DNA of 9,620 nucleotides from contig SKTN01000170.1 of assembly GCA_007117945.1 (NCBI GenBank), positions 1 to 9,620 on the forward strand. Reading direction: 5' to 3'. The DNA is from Nitriliruptoraceae bacterium. Lineage in GTDB: Bacteria > Actinomycetota > Nitriliruptoria > Nitriliruptorales > Nitriliruptoraceae. How positions within the stretch are numbered: position 1 is the stretch's first letter; every line of letters starts with the position of its first letter. The notes beneath the pieces are model-generated. The model saw nothing but the letters and a program-made list of their open reading frames with translations, did no database searches and was not told the origin of the DNA. Position numbers and translations under genes: made by a program. This document shows positions 1 through 7,312 of the stretch, piece after piece.

Positions 1-281
1 CCGGAGGTGGCGGCGTCCAGCGCCGCCGCGGGGTGCCGGTCACCGCTCTCGGCGACCAGGCGCAGGAAGGCCGCCAGCGCCATGCGGACCCCCGCGGCGA
101 TGCCCCCTGCGACCTGTGCGCTCAGCCCCTCCGCGTAGGCGGGGACCTCGGCGGAGACCGCTGCGACGGTCCGTCGCGCCACCTCCGGGAGCTGGGCTTC
201 CAGGGCGGCGGTGACCTCCGTGCCGAGCCGCAGGTCCGTGCCCGCGGGAGGGTGCGCGCTCGACCCGTCGTCGACGTCCAC
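1..281 (-). CDS. Probable PucR-family transcriptional regulator, N-terminal part (runs off left edge)
   Basis: This minus-strand frame is open from its start to the left edge, about 93 codons, with strongly GC-biased third positions. The peptide begins with an acidic linker and continues into an amphipathic helical region that includes LPEVARRTVAAVSAEVPAYA and later MALAAFLRLV. That pattern resembles the N-terminal helical domain (RsbRD_N-like) placed before the sensory and helix-turn-helix domains in many actinobacterial PucR-type regulators. Neither the HTH nor the central domain is in the window, so the family call rests on this segment alone. An ATG at 287 lies directly against the GGAG at 288-291 with no spacing. 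The in-frame GTG at 281 has a normal 6-nt spacing and is preferred. The gene is divergent from the acyl-CoA synthetase gene, a common arrangement for a local regulator. Another all-helical regulator remains possible. Confidence 0.55.
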   Translation of the reverse strand, partial: MDVDDGSSAHPPAGTDLRLGTEVTAALEAQLPEVARRTVAAVSAEVPAYAEGLSAQVAGGIAAGVRMALAAFLRLVAESGDRHPAAALDAATS

Positions 282-284
282 ATT

Positions 285-358
285 CATCTCCAGATGCTAA
301 AGACCTGCGGTGAACTCCGCCTCTGTAGGCAAGAATCTACCTCTGTGATGCAGCATCA
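285..358. promoter_or_regulatory. Divergent control region with palindromes and phased direct repeats
   Basis: The gap between the regulator and the acyl-CoA synthetase gene is locally AT-richer than its surroundings and holds several symmetric elements. TGATGC-A-GCATCA is a perfect 13-bp palindrome at 346-358. CCTCTGT occurs at 320-326 and again at 340-346, exactly 20 bp apart, so both copies would lie on the same face of the helix. CATCT-CC-AGATG is a second palindrome at 285-296 and overlaps the start region of the regulator gene. No convincing -35/-10 pair stands out on either strand. These are plausible operator sites for the divergent regulator or a FadR/TetR-type factor; the binding protein is inferred, not seen. 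Confidence 0.45.
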
Positions 359-419
359 TGGGGCTATGGCGCGGCGGACACCGCCGGCGACGCCCACCGC
401 TCCCCCTCGAGGTACCCGC

Positions 420-2207
420 ATGACCCGCTCCCTCTCCGGCCCGTCCCTGGCCACCGACCCGCAACCCCACCTGCTGGCAGCGCTGTGGCGCTGGGCGGAG
501 CAGGACCCCGAGCGCCCCCTGCTGTCCCATCGTGAGGGTGACGCACTGCAGGGCTGGACCGCCGCGTCCCTGCGCAGCGAGGTGACGGCGCTGGCTGCCG
601 GCCTGATCGCCCGCGGCGTCGCACCTGGCGACCGGGTGGCCCTGCTGTCACGCACCCGGGTCGAGTGGGTCCTGCTCGACCACGCCATCCTGGCGGCGGG
701 CGCGGTGACGGTGCCGATCTACGACTCCGCGTCACCGGCCCAGGTCCGTACGATCCTGGCCAACAGCGGCGCACGTCTGGTGCTCGTCGAGACCGAGGCG
801 CATGCCGCGATCGTGGCGGAGGCGACGACGCCGGTGGACGGCGCTGCGGCTCCCACCGGGCCATCGTCGGCGCCCATCGAGGTGCTGGGTCTGGCGTCGG
901 GTGTGCTCGCTGAGCTGCAGGCCACGGGCACCCACCACCTCGACGCTGTCGAGGCCAGGGTCGCGGCGCTGCAGGGTGATGACCTCGCGGCGATCCTGTA
1001 CTCCTCCGGCACGACCGGCGAGCCGAAGGGGTGCGAGCTCACCCACGCCAACCTGTGTGCGAACGTGGCACAGACGGTGCAGCAGGTGCCGGAGCTGTTC
1101 GGTGAGGGCGCCCGCACCCTGGTGTTCCTGCCCCTGGCCCACGCCCTGGGGCGCATCCAGGTCCACGTCGCCTTCGACCAGGGCGTCGAGGTGGTGGTGG
1201 CCTGCGGCCTCGATGAGCTGCCCGAGGAGTTGGCTGTGGCCGGCCCGACCTTCCTGGTGGCGGTGCCACGGCTGTTCGAGAAGGTGCTGGCGGGGGCGCG
1301 CGAGCGCGCCCGGGAGGGTGGCCGGCTGCGGATCTTCGACCGCGCGCTCGCGGTGGCCGCGAAGGTCTCGATGCGCCGTCGTGGCGGTCGCCCGGTGCCG
1401 GTGTGGCTCCGGGTCCAGCACGCGGTCCTCGACCGGCTCGTGGGCCAGCGGCTGCGTGACGCGCTCGGTGGACGGGTGTCGCTGGCCATCTGCGGTGGCG
1501 CGCCCCTGCTGCCCGAGGTCGGTCACCGGTTCGACGGCATCGGCATCCCGATCCTCGAGGGGTTCGGCACCACGGAGACGGCACCCATCGTCTCCGGCGG
1601 GCCAGCCCAGCCCCTGGAGATCGGGACCGTGGGCCGGCCCTACCCGGCGACCACGGTCCGTCTCGACGAGGACGGTGAGATCCTGGTGCGTGGGCCCCAG
1701 GTCTTCCGCGGCTACCGCGACGACGCGGCGGCCACGGCGAGCGCGCTGGTGGACGGCTGGTACCGCACCGGCGACCTCGGCGACATCACGGAGACCGGGC
1801 ACCTGCGCATCATCGGTCGCAAGAAGGACATCCTCGTCACGGCCGGGGGCAAGAACGTGGTCCCGGCCCCGCTCGAGGAGCGCATCCGCGCCCACCCGCT
1901 GGTCGAGGAGTGCGTCGTCCTCGGCGACGGGCGCCCCTTCGTCACCGCCCTGGTCTGGGTGGACCCGGCGCGACTGCAGGACGGCCACGGGGCCGAGGCG
2001 GAGGCCGACCTGCGGGCGGAGCTCGACGGGGTCGTCGCCGCAGCCAACCGCACGGTGTCGCGCGCCGAGTCCATCGGGCGGTACGCGATCGTCACCGAGC
2101 CACTGAGCCTGGAGGCGGGATCGCTCACCCCGACGGCCAAGGTCCGCCGGGCGGCGGTGCTGGAACGCTTCGCGGAGCCCATCGACCAGCTCTACCGCAC
2201 CCGATGA
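420..2207 (+). CDS. Long-chain fatty acid-CoA ligase (AMP-forming), FadD15-like
   Basis: The enzyme activates fatty acids: fatty acid + ATP + CoA gives acyl-CoA + AMP + PPi, feeding beta-oxidation or lipid synthesis in the cytoplasm or at the membrane face. The 595-aa product has every landmark of the ANL adenylate-forming superfamily. These are the phosphate-binding loop YSSGTTGEPKG (194-204), the A5 motif GFGTTET (381-387), the YRTGDLG motif with the ribose-binding Asp (448-454) and the hinge region GRKKDILVTAGGKN (466-479). The C-terminal TPTAK carries the catalytic lysine at about residue 574. Length and motifs match the roughly 600-aa bacterial long-chain class. The ATG at 420 is chosen because GAGG at 409-412 lies 7 nt upstream; the frame stays open further upstream, but that part is not protein-like. 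The next gene overlaps the stop by ATGA, so the two are translationally coupled. Confidence 0.93.
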   Translation: MTRSLSGPSLATDPQPHLLAALWRWAEQDPERPLLSHREGDALQGWTAASLRSEVTALAAGLIARGVAPGDRVALLSRTRVEWVLLDHAILAAGAVTVPIYDSASPAQVRTILANSGARLVLVETEAHAAIVAEATTPVDGAAAPTGPSSAPIEVLGLASGVLAELQATGTHHLDAVEARVAALQGDDLAAILYSSGTTGEPKGCELTHANLCANVAQTVQQVPELFGEGARTLVFLPLAHALGRIQVHVAFDQGVEVVVACGLDELPEELAVAGPTFLVAVPRLFEKVLAGARERAREGGRLRIFDRALAVAAKVSMRRRGGRPVPVWLRVQHAVLDRLVGQRLRDALGGRVSLAICGGAPLLPEVGHRFDGIGIPILEGFGTTETAPIVSGGPAQPLEIGTVGRPYPATTVRLDEDGEILVRGPQVFRGYRDDAAATASALVDGWYRTGDLGDITETGHLRIIGRKKDILVTAGGKNVVPAPLEERIRAHPLVEECVVLGDGRPFVTALVWVDPARLQDGHGAEAEADLRAELDGVVAAANRTVSRAESIGRYAIVTEPLSLEAGSLTPTAKVRRAAVLERFAEPIDQLYRTR

Positions 2208-2977
2208 GCGCCGCGACCGGACCCCAGACCTGGCACCGGCGGGCGGTGCTGCGCGACGGCACCCCGGTGCTGCTGCGGCAGATCCAGCCCGAGGACCGCG
2301 ACCGGCTGGCGCAGGGGCTGCGGGAGCTGTCCTCCACCTCGCGGTACCTGCGCTTCCACGCCGACATCGAGGAGCTGACCCCGGCGGAGCTCGACCATCT
2401 GACCCAGGTCGACCACCGCGACCACGAGGCGATCGTGGCGCTCGATCCGGACCGCCCGGACATCCCTGGGGTCGGGGTCGCCCGCTACGTCAGGGACCAC
2501 TACGAGCGTCACGTCGCCGAGGCGGTGATCACCGTCGCCGACCGTTATCACGGGCAGGGTGCGGCGACGCTGCTGTTCGGGGCGCTGGCGGCCCGGGCCC
2601 GCGCCGAGGGCATCGAGGTGTTCCGCCACGACGTCCTGGTGACCAACCCGGCGATGCTCGCGTTCCTCGAGCACCTCGGCGCGACCCGCGAACGTGCGGG
2701 TGAGGACCGGTGGCGGGTCGACCTCCGGCTGCCGACCCACGCCCGCGACCTGCCGGGCAACCCCGCGGCGCGGGCCTTCCATCGGGCGATGCGGGAGCGC
2801 TCCTGCCTTCAGCGCCTGGCGCACCCCGAACGACGATCCCCGTCTGGCGCCACGTCCCAGCGCAGTCTCGCCGAGCACATCACCGCCGGACTCGCCGACG
2901 AGGGTGGCGACGAGGCTGCAGCGATCTGGCTCGCCGAGCGGGAGCAGCGACAGCCGAGGTGGCCGTCGGTGCCCTGA
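2204..2977 (+). CDS. GNAT-family N-acetyltransferase, possible protein lysine acetyltransferase
   Basis: This 257-aa product starts at the ATG of an ATGA overlap with the acyl-CoA synthetase stop, so it is almost certainly co-translated with it. Residues about 14-180 form a GNAT fold. It opens with LRDGTPVLLRQIQPEDRDRL, then has SRYLRFH (46-52) and the LTQVDHRDHEAIVALD stretch, and the acetyl-CoA pyrophosphate-binding loop is DRYHGQGAAT from 113. The opening and the SRYLRF motif are typical of the GNAT domain found alone in actinobacteria and at the C-terminus of Pat/YfiQ protein acetyltransferases. There is no cAMP-binding or acyl-CoA-synthetase-like partner domain here. An 80-residue charged, helical C-terminal extension lies outside the core fold. 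Because Pat/AcuA-type enzymes inactivate acyl-CoA synthetases by acetylating the catalytic lysine, the neighbouring ligase is the natural candidate substrate; this is inferred. Confidence 0.88.
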   Translation: MSAATGPQTWHRRAVLRDGTPVLLRQIQPEDRDRLAQGLRELSSTSRYLRFHADIEELTPAELDHLTQVDHRDHEAIVALDPDRPDIPGVGVARYVRDHYERHVAEAVITVADRYHGQGAATLLFGALAARARAEGIEVFRHDVLVTNPAMLAFLEHLGATRERAGEDRWRVDLRLPTHARDLPGNPAARAFHRAMRERSCLQRLAHPERRSPSGATSQRSLAEHITAGLADEGGDEAAAIWLAEREQRQPRWPSVP

Positions 2978-2981
2978 CCCT

Positions 2982-3003
2982 GGCCGGCGCAAGAGCGCCG
3001 GCC
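2982..3003. terminator. Bidirectional terminator-like hairpin between convergent genes
   Basis: GGCCGGCGC (2982-2990), a 4-nt loop AAGA and GCGCCGGCC (2995-3003) form a perfect 9-bp all-GC stem. It begins 4 bp after the acetyltransferase stop and ends 7 bp before the stop of the convergent gene. It lacks a U-tract on either strand, which is common for hairpin terminators in high-GC actinobacteria, and its position serves both genes. Confidence 0.7.
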
Positions 3004-3010
3004 CCGGTGT

Positions 3011-3520
3011 CTACAGACAGAGGTCCGTGCCCCAGTCGGTCTGGCCCCGGCCGGGCTGGCAGCGGATCTGGCGCAGACCGTCGATGAGGCGGAGGACCCC
3101 GGGTGTGCCGCCGGTGAACGCCTCGTCGACGAAGGTGAACCGGTAGCGGGTGCCGGCCACCGAGTCGTCACCCTCGATCTCGTAGGTCAGGATCACGTCG
3201 ACCTCACCGGATCCGGCCGAGGGGTGGCGTTCCAGCCCGACCGGGTCGATGGGCGCATCGCTGCCGGGATCGATGCCAAGGACCGCGAGTGCGGACGAGA
3301 CCGCGTAGTGACGCCAGCACGGGTTGGACGCGTCCACGAAGCTCGCGAAGGCCCCGACGTTGGTCATCTTGCCGTTCTCGCCCCACGTGGGTGCCTCGTC
3401 CCAGCCACCGACACCCGCGTCGCAGCAGCGTCGGCGCCGCCAGCGGCACAGGATCGCGATGAGGCCGGTGAGCAGGGCGGCCGCGCCGCCTGCTGCGCTG
3501 AGCTGTTGTCTGGAGTCCAT
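3011..3520 (-). CDS. Small membrane-anchored Cys-containing protein of unknown function
   Basis: The product is 169 aa. The ATG at 3520 is chosen over starts further up because GAGGGGAG lies about 6 nt upstream. Residues about 8-26 (LSAAGGAAALLTGLIAILC) form one membrane segment, followed at once by the very basic RWRRRRCC. The rest is a compact domain of about 140 residues with an NPCWRHY motif in the middle, a beta-rich stretch around VDVILTYEIEGDD, and the ending IRCQPGRGQTDWGTDLCL. Five or six cysteines could pair if the domain is outside the cell. However, the arginine cluster after the membrane segment argues by the positive-inside rule for a cytoplasmic C-terminus. There is no lipobox. 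I do not recognise the family. The gene converges on the acetyltransferase and is divergent from a rhomboid protease. Confidence 0.75.
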   Translation of the reverse strand: MDSRQQLSAAGGAAALLTGLIAILCRWRRRRCCDAGVGGWDEAPTWGENGKMTNVGAFASFVDASNPCWRHYAVSSALAVLGIDPGSDAPIDPVGLERHPSAGSGEVDVILTYEIEGDDSVAGTRYRFTFVDEAFTGGTPGVLRLIDGLRQIRCQPGRGQTDWGTDLCL

Positions 3521-3750
3521 GGCTGCTCCCCTCGGAATGCCTCCACCCTTCACCCTCAGGTAGGGGTCGTCAAGGGATCACCCCGCACCTCCGCCCGATC
3601 GGGCCCTCAAGGCGCCCGCGGCGCCGGCCGATGCTCCGACCAACGACAGCCACGACGCTTCGGCCCAGCTCGCCCGCAACACCCCGAACCCACCGCTGCT
3701 GACGGCGGTGTGTGGTCCGGCGGCTCGCCACGGCGGTAGGAGCTGCTGCC
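3521..3750. promoter_or_regulatory. Divergent intergenic region between the small membrane protein and rhomboid genes
   Basis: The 230-bp gap should hold promoters in both directions. On the minus strand there is a TTGACG at 3573-3568, but its expected -10 (AAGGGT) is poor. The CACCCT motif occurs twice within 3544-3557, next to CCCT/AGGG symmetry around 3552-3566 that could be an operator. GGCGCC-CGC-GGCGCC at 3611-3625 is a strong GC inverted repeat. The AGGAG at 3738-3742 is the ribosome binding site of the rhomboid gene. No gene is supported here. Confidence 0.3.
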
Positions 3751-4443
3751 ATGCTCATCGAGATCCGTCCTGCCGCGCCTGCGCACCCCGCTACGCCGCT
3801 GCGGCGACGCACGACCCCCGTCTCCGCGGTGCTGCTCCTCGTCCTGCTGGCGTTCGGCGCGCTCACCCTGGCCCAGCCCCCGTTGTGGACCCCGGAGTCA
3901 CTGGCCTACGCAGGTTCGCAGGGCTGGTCCTGGCGCGGGGTCGCCTGGACGTTCGTCCATGCGGACCTGCTCCACCTCGGTGGCAACCTCGCGGTGCTGT
4001 GCCTGCTCGCACCCGAGGTCGAGCGTTACCTCGGTTCCTTCGGCCTGCTCGTGGCGTTGCTCGCCGGTCACCTCGGTGCCCTTGCCATGCACCTGGCGAC
4101 CCACGGGTCGCTCGTCCCGATCTACGGCGCGTCGGGAGCGGCCTTCGCCGTCATCGCCTACACCGCGGCGGCGAGCTGGCACCTGGGTGCCGACGCACGT
4201 GGTCGCTGGTCCTGGGCCCTGCGTCCCGGCACGTTGCTGTACGTGCTGGTGGCTGCGGAGGCGTGCCGGTGGGTGATCGGCCTGGTCGCCGGCACCACGA
4301 GCGGTGCCGCGGCGCACCTCGGTGCGTTGGTCGCCGGGGTGCTCGCGTCCGGCGTGGTGCACCGGCGGTGGCCGGCGGCGCCGACGGCGGCGGCTGCGCG
4401 AGGATCCGGCGCGGTGCGTCTGCCAGCCGACGTGCGGGGGTAG
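3751..4443 (+). CDS. Rhomboid family intramembrane serine protease
   Basis: This 230-aa integral membrane protease would cut single-pass membrane proteins within or next to their membrane segment. The catalytic and structural residues are all visible: HADLLHLGGN (His70, His75, Asn79) matches the HxxxxHxxxN oxyanion motif of GlpG, and YGASGAAF carries the nucleophile Ser128 in the GxSG position. AAAHLGALVAG carries the catalytic His189. About six hydrophobic segments fit the basic six-helix core, with a short N-terminal cytoplasmic stretch of about 30 residues and no extra domains. The ATG at 3751 is preferred because AGGAG ends 8 nt upstream; a GTG at 3712 in the same frame would add 13 residues without a clear ribosome binding site. 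The divergent neighbour is a single-pass membrane protein and so a possible substrate. Confidence 0.92.
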   Translation: MLIEIRPAAPAHPATPLRRRTTPVSAVLLLVLLAFGALTLAQPPLWTPESLAYAGSQGWSWRGVAWTFVHADLLHLGGNLAVLCLLAPEVERYLGSFGLLVALLAGHLGALAMHLATHGSLVPIYGASGAAFAVIAYTAAASWHLGADARGRWSWALRPGTLLYVLVAAEACRWVIGLVAGTTSGAAAHLGALVAGVLASGVVHRRWPAAPTAAAARGSGAVRLPADVRG

Positions 4444-4565
4444 GACGGCCGACCACCCCACGCCCGCCGACCGGCTGGATCCGCCGTGCCGTGGCGACGC
4501 GGCTGCGGCCCCGGTGCTCGCCGGTGCTCGCCCGAAGGGGACTCCACCGGCGGCTCCTGCCGCGC

Positions 4566-4588
4566 GGACCGGCAGGCGATCCCGGTCC
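4566..4588. terminator. Hairpin between convergent rhomboid and secreted-protein genes
   Basis: GGACCGG (4566-4572) and CCGGTCC (4582-4588) pair perfectly over 7 bp around a 9-nt loop. They lie in the 184-bp gap between the rhomboid stop and the stop of the convergent large gene. There is no U-tract. A 10-bp tandem duplication, CCGGTGCTCG twice at 4511-4530, is also in this gap; nothing else is apparent there. Confidence 0.45.
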
Positions 4589-4627
4589 GGGTTGCACGGA
4601 CGAGCCGGCCCGACGGCCGCTCCCGGG

Positions 4628-7159
4628 TCAGCGGCGGACCCGCAGCGGGACCCAGGGGGAGTGCCCCTGGAGGTTGGCGCGGGTCTCACCGGTGCTGACA
4701 CGCACCCGGTAGCGCCCGTCCACGAGGTTGAGCGGGACCCGGGTGGTGACCCGCCCGTCCGCGTCGGGACGGGCGTACCACCCGATCGTGGTGACCCAGG
4801 CGCCCTCACGGCGCTGCTGGAGCAGGACGTGGACCCGCCCGCCGGGGTTGGCGGAGCGCACCCGCGCCGTCACGGTGGGCCGTGCCGCGTACGGGTAACT
4901 CCGGACGCCGTCGACGGTGCGGTCATGGCCGGACACCTGGGCGGTGACCGCCGCACGGACCTTCACGGTCCGCTTCGCCGTCGAGGGTGCGTAGCTCGCG
5001 TCCCCTCGGTAGCGGACCTCGTAGCGGGTGTTGGCCCGGGCGGTCACCTGGCGGGTCAGCCGCCCGGTGCTATCCACCTGGGCACGTGCGATCCGCCGCT
5101 CGGCGCCCGACGCCAGGTCGATGGCGACGAGGTCGAGGCTCGCTCCGGGCGGCGTGGTGACGCGGCCGACCAGGGTCAGGGTCGCACCGTGCTCCACGGT
5201 GGTCGGGAGGGAGGACAGCGTGGTCGTGGTCGGTGCCCGCGCGACGAGGATGTCGCGGGTCTGGAGGCCATCCGAGAAGCGGTTGCCCGCCGCGGTACGT
5301 GCGGTCAGGCGGTGGCTGCCCCCCTGGCGGGGGGTGACGGTCGCGGTCCAGCGCCCCTGCGCATCGGTGGTCGGTCGTCGCGTCACGCTGAAGCCGAGGT
5401 CGTCGCGCAGCTCGAGGTCGACGACCTGGTCGGCGACCGGCCGGGACTGGCCGTCCCGGACGTGTCCGGTCACGGTGACGGGGCTCCTGGCGGTGCCGCT
5501 GGCCGCATCGATGCGGATGATCGGACGGTCGGGCTGTACCCCGTAGGTCCAGGTAGCGGAGCCGGCCAGGTGGGTGTCGTCCTGCGGGGTCCGAGCCGTG
5601 ATCGTGACCTGCCCCTGTGACCACACCGTGATCGGGAAGCTGAAGGTCCCATCGGCGTCGCTGGTGGTCGTGCCGAGCACCTCGCCGTCGACCTCGATCG
5701 TCACCGGGACACCGGGTCTGAGCAGCGCCCGCTCGCCGAGCACCCGTCCCCGGACGGGGCTGGTCTGGCCGGCGATGAAGATGCGGTCCTCGAGGTCGGG
5801 GCTGGACTCCCCTCGGCGGGGCGTGAACCGCTGCTCGACGATGACCGGCTGGCGGTCGGCGTCTCCGACGAAGGCGACCTGGACGGTGACGCCGACACCG
5901 AGCGGGCTCGCGGGGATCGCGGCGCTGAAGCGTCCGGTGCCATCGGTGATCGCGTGGGTCTGGCCACCCCGTGGATCGAGGACGCTGACCGTGGCCCCGG
6001 CGACGGGCGCGCCGCCCAGCTCGACGAGTGCACCGGTGACGTCGATCGGCTGCCCGGCGATCGGGGCCGTGGCGTCCACGGCGAGATCGGTCACTGTCCG
6101 CTGTGGCTCGGGGAGCAGGGTCAGCCACCCGCCGGCGCGTCCGTTGGTGGGCTGTGTCAGGACCGCGAGCGTGCCATCCTCCGTGAGGGTCACGCCCTGG
6201 TGGATGGTGTGGCCGGGGAGGTCGTACCCGGCGACCTGGGTGGCGCCGTCGTCCGTGAGCCGGTGGATCGTGACGTCGTCGCCGGGCGAGAACGAGCGGG
6301 CGGCTGCCACGTGCCGGCCGTCACCGATCGGCAGGACCGCACTGGGGTAGGCACCGATGGTGATCGACCGGGTCGTCTCGAGGGTGGCAGGGTCGAGCTC
6401 GAGCACGCGGTAGCTCGAGCCCGTCTGGCCGCTGGGAGCGACCCAGATCGTGCCGGTCACCGGGTCGACCCTGATATCGCGAACGAAGCCGTTCACGGTC
6501 CGCTCGAGCGCCGGACTCACGGGGTCGCCGTAGGGGGTGCGGCGGGACACCCTTCCGGGTGTCACGCCCGCGTGGCCGATGACCAGGCCGGCGTCGTCAC
6601 TGGCGAGCAGCGGTGTGTTCGGGAAGGGGACGATCACCGGTTCCGCATCCTCGTCCGCCAGGATCGTGACCACGCTCCGGCGATGCACGCCGGATCCGGC
6701 GTCGCTCACGCCGACCTGGAGGAGCTCATCGGTCGCCCGCACCGACCGCGGTGTGGCCGGCAGGTTCCACGACCACTCCTCGGTCAGCTCCTCGACGTCG
6801 ATGAGGGCGACCTCGTTGGTGTCGCGCAGCCCGACGAACAGCGACTCGCCGTCGGGGGACAGCGCCATCGGGCCGGCGCCCGGCAGGTCCTCGATCAACC
6901 CGACCAGGTCACCGTCGAGGTCGATCACCAGCAGCTCGTCGTCCGCGGTGACGTAGATCTCGCCATCCCCACCAAGGATGTGACGAGGCAGGCTGACATC
7001 GAGGTCCAGGATGAGTGGCAGGCCCGCTGCCACCTCGTCGAGGTCGATGTCGACACCGACGGGGGAGGCGCCTACGGGCGCCGCTCGAACGACAGGCTCG
7101 AGGAGCAGGGACGCCACCAGGAGCGCACAGATGACCAGGGTCAGGGACCGACCGCGCAA
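4628..7159 (-). CDS. Large secreted protein: beta-propeller-like region plus five Ig-like modules
   Basis: The product is about 843 aa. The TTG at 7159 is chosen because GAGG lies 8 nt upstream and the resulting N-terminus, RGRSLTLVICALLVASLLLE, is a textbook signal peptide with likely cleavage after RAA or GA. A GTG at 7165 is too close to the ribosome binding site. The frame is open about 420 nt further upstream, but that part is not protein-like. Residues about 40-345 carry repeated blade-like strands (IYVTADDELLVIDLDG, SPDGESLFVGL, TGTIWVAPSG, RVLELDPATLETTRSITIG), as in YVTN/WD-like propellers. From about 355 there are five Ig-like or carboxypeptidase-regulatory-like modules of 85-105 residues, starting near 356, 458, 545, 643 and 736. 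They share AGQPIDVTG-type openings and D-G-[TR]-[FW] turns. No LPXTG, GW or C-terminal membrane segment is seen, so free secretion is likely. The ligand is unknown. Confidence 0.85.
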   Translation of the reverse strand: MRGRSLTLVICALLVASLLLEPVVRAAPVGASPVGVDIDLDEVAAGLPLILDLDVSLPRHILGGDGEIYVTADDELLVIDLDGDLVGLIEDLPGAGPMALSPDGESLFVGLRDTNEVALIDVEELTEEWSWNLPATPRSVRATDELLQVGVSDAGSGVHRRSVVTILADEDAEPVIVPFPNTPLLASDDAGLVIGHAGVTPGRVSRRTPYGDPVSPALERTVNGFVRDIRVDPVTGTIWVAPSGQTGSSYRVLELDPATLETTRSITIGAYPSAVLPIGDGRHVAAARSFSPGDDVTIHRLTDDGATQVAGYDLPGHTIHQGVTLTEDGTLAVLTQPTNGRAGGWLTLLPEPQRTVTDLAVDATAPIAGQPIDVTGALVELGGAPVAGATVSVLDPRGGQTHAITDGTGRFSAAIPASPLGVGVTVQVAFVGDADRQPVIVEQRFTPRRGESSPDLEDRIFIAGQTSPVRGRVLGERALLRPGVPVTIEVDGEVLGTTTSDADGTFSFPITVWSQGQVTITARTPQDDTHLAGSATWTYGVQPDRPIIRIDAASGTARSPVTVTGHVRDGQSRPVADQVVDLELRDDLGFSVTRRPTTDAQGRWTATVTPRQGGSHRLTARTAAGNRFSDGLQTRDILVARAPTTTTLSSLPTTVEHGATLTLVGRVTTPPGASLDLVAIDLASGAERRIARAQVDSTGRLTRQVTARANTRYEVRYRGDASYAPSTAKRTVKVRAAVTAQVSGHDRTVDGVRSYPYAARPTVTARVRSANPGGRVHVLLQQRREGAWVTTIGWYARPDADGRVTTRVPLNLVDGRYRVRVSTGETRANLQGHSPWVPLRVRR

Positions 7160-7215
7160 GGGCACGACCTCTACGACGGGCCCGGTCCCCAGCGGCCGGT
7201 GGCTCCCACGCAGCG

Positions 7216-7245
7216 AGTCTGCACCACTCTGCGTTACAGCGTCAA
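7216..7245 (-). promoter_or_regulatory. Possible promoter of the secreted-protein gene
   Basis: On the minus strand TTGACG (7245-7240) is followed after 18 nt by CAGACT (7221-7216), which matches only half of the -10 consensus. It lies about 57 nt before the TTG start, a sensible distance. The -35 match is good and the -10 weak, so this is tentative. Confidence 0.3.
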
Positions 7246-7286
7246 TCCTCCCTGCCGGGGTGCGCGCTGAGCACCGAAGTGCCGAT

Positions 7287-7312
7287 CGCACCGGCGTTGA
7301 CGGGCCGGTGCG
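7287..7312. repeat. Perfect 9-bp inverted repeat upstream of the secreted-protein gene
   Basis: CGCACCGGC (7287-7295) and GCCGGTGCG (7304-7312) are exact reverse complements around the 8-nt loop GTTGACGG. The element is flanked on both sides by a direct GCCGATC copy (7281-7287 and 7312-7318). It lies about 40 bp upstream of the candidate -35 of the secreted-protein gene, so it could be an activator or repressor site, or a terminator for transcription arriving from the small membrane-protein gene. Confidence 0.45.

Noticed and set aside
33..419. Upstream in-frame extension of the acyl-CoA synthetase frame (and an ATG at 366)
   Set aside because: The peptide is Arg/Gly-rich and antisense to the regulator gene; the ATG at 420 has a GAGG at 7 nt and begins the recognisable enzyme.
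3204..3739. Overlapping plus- and minus-strand frames around the small membrane-protein gene
   Set aside because: They are Arg/Pro-rich shadows without ribosome binding sites; the 3520-3011 frame has the membrane segment, start signal and codon bias.
4511..4530. Tandem CCGGTGCTCG twice as a possible repeat array
   Set aside because: Only two copies, no spacer structure; ordinary small duplication in GC-rich intergenic DNA, not a CRISPR.
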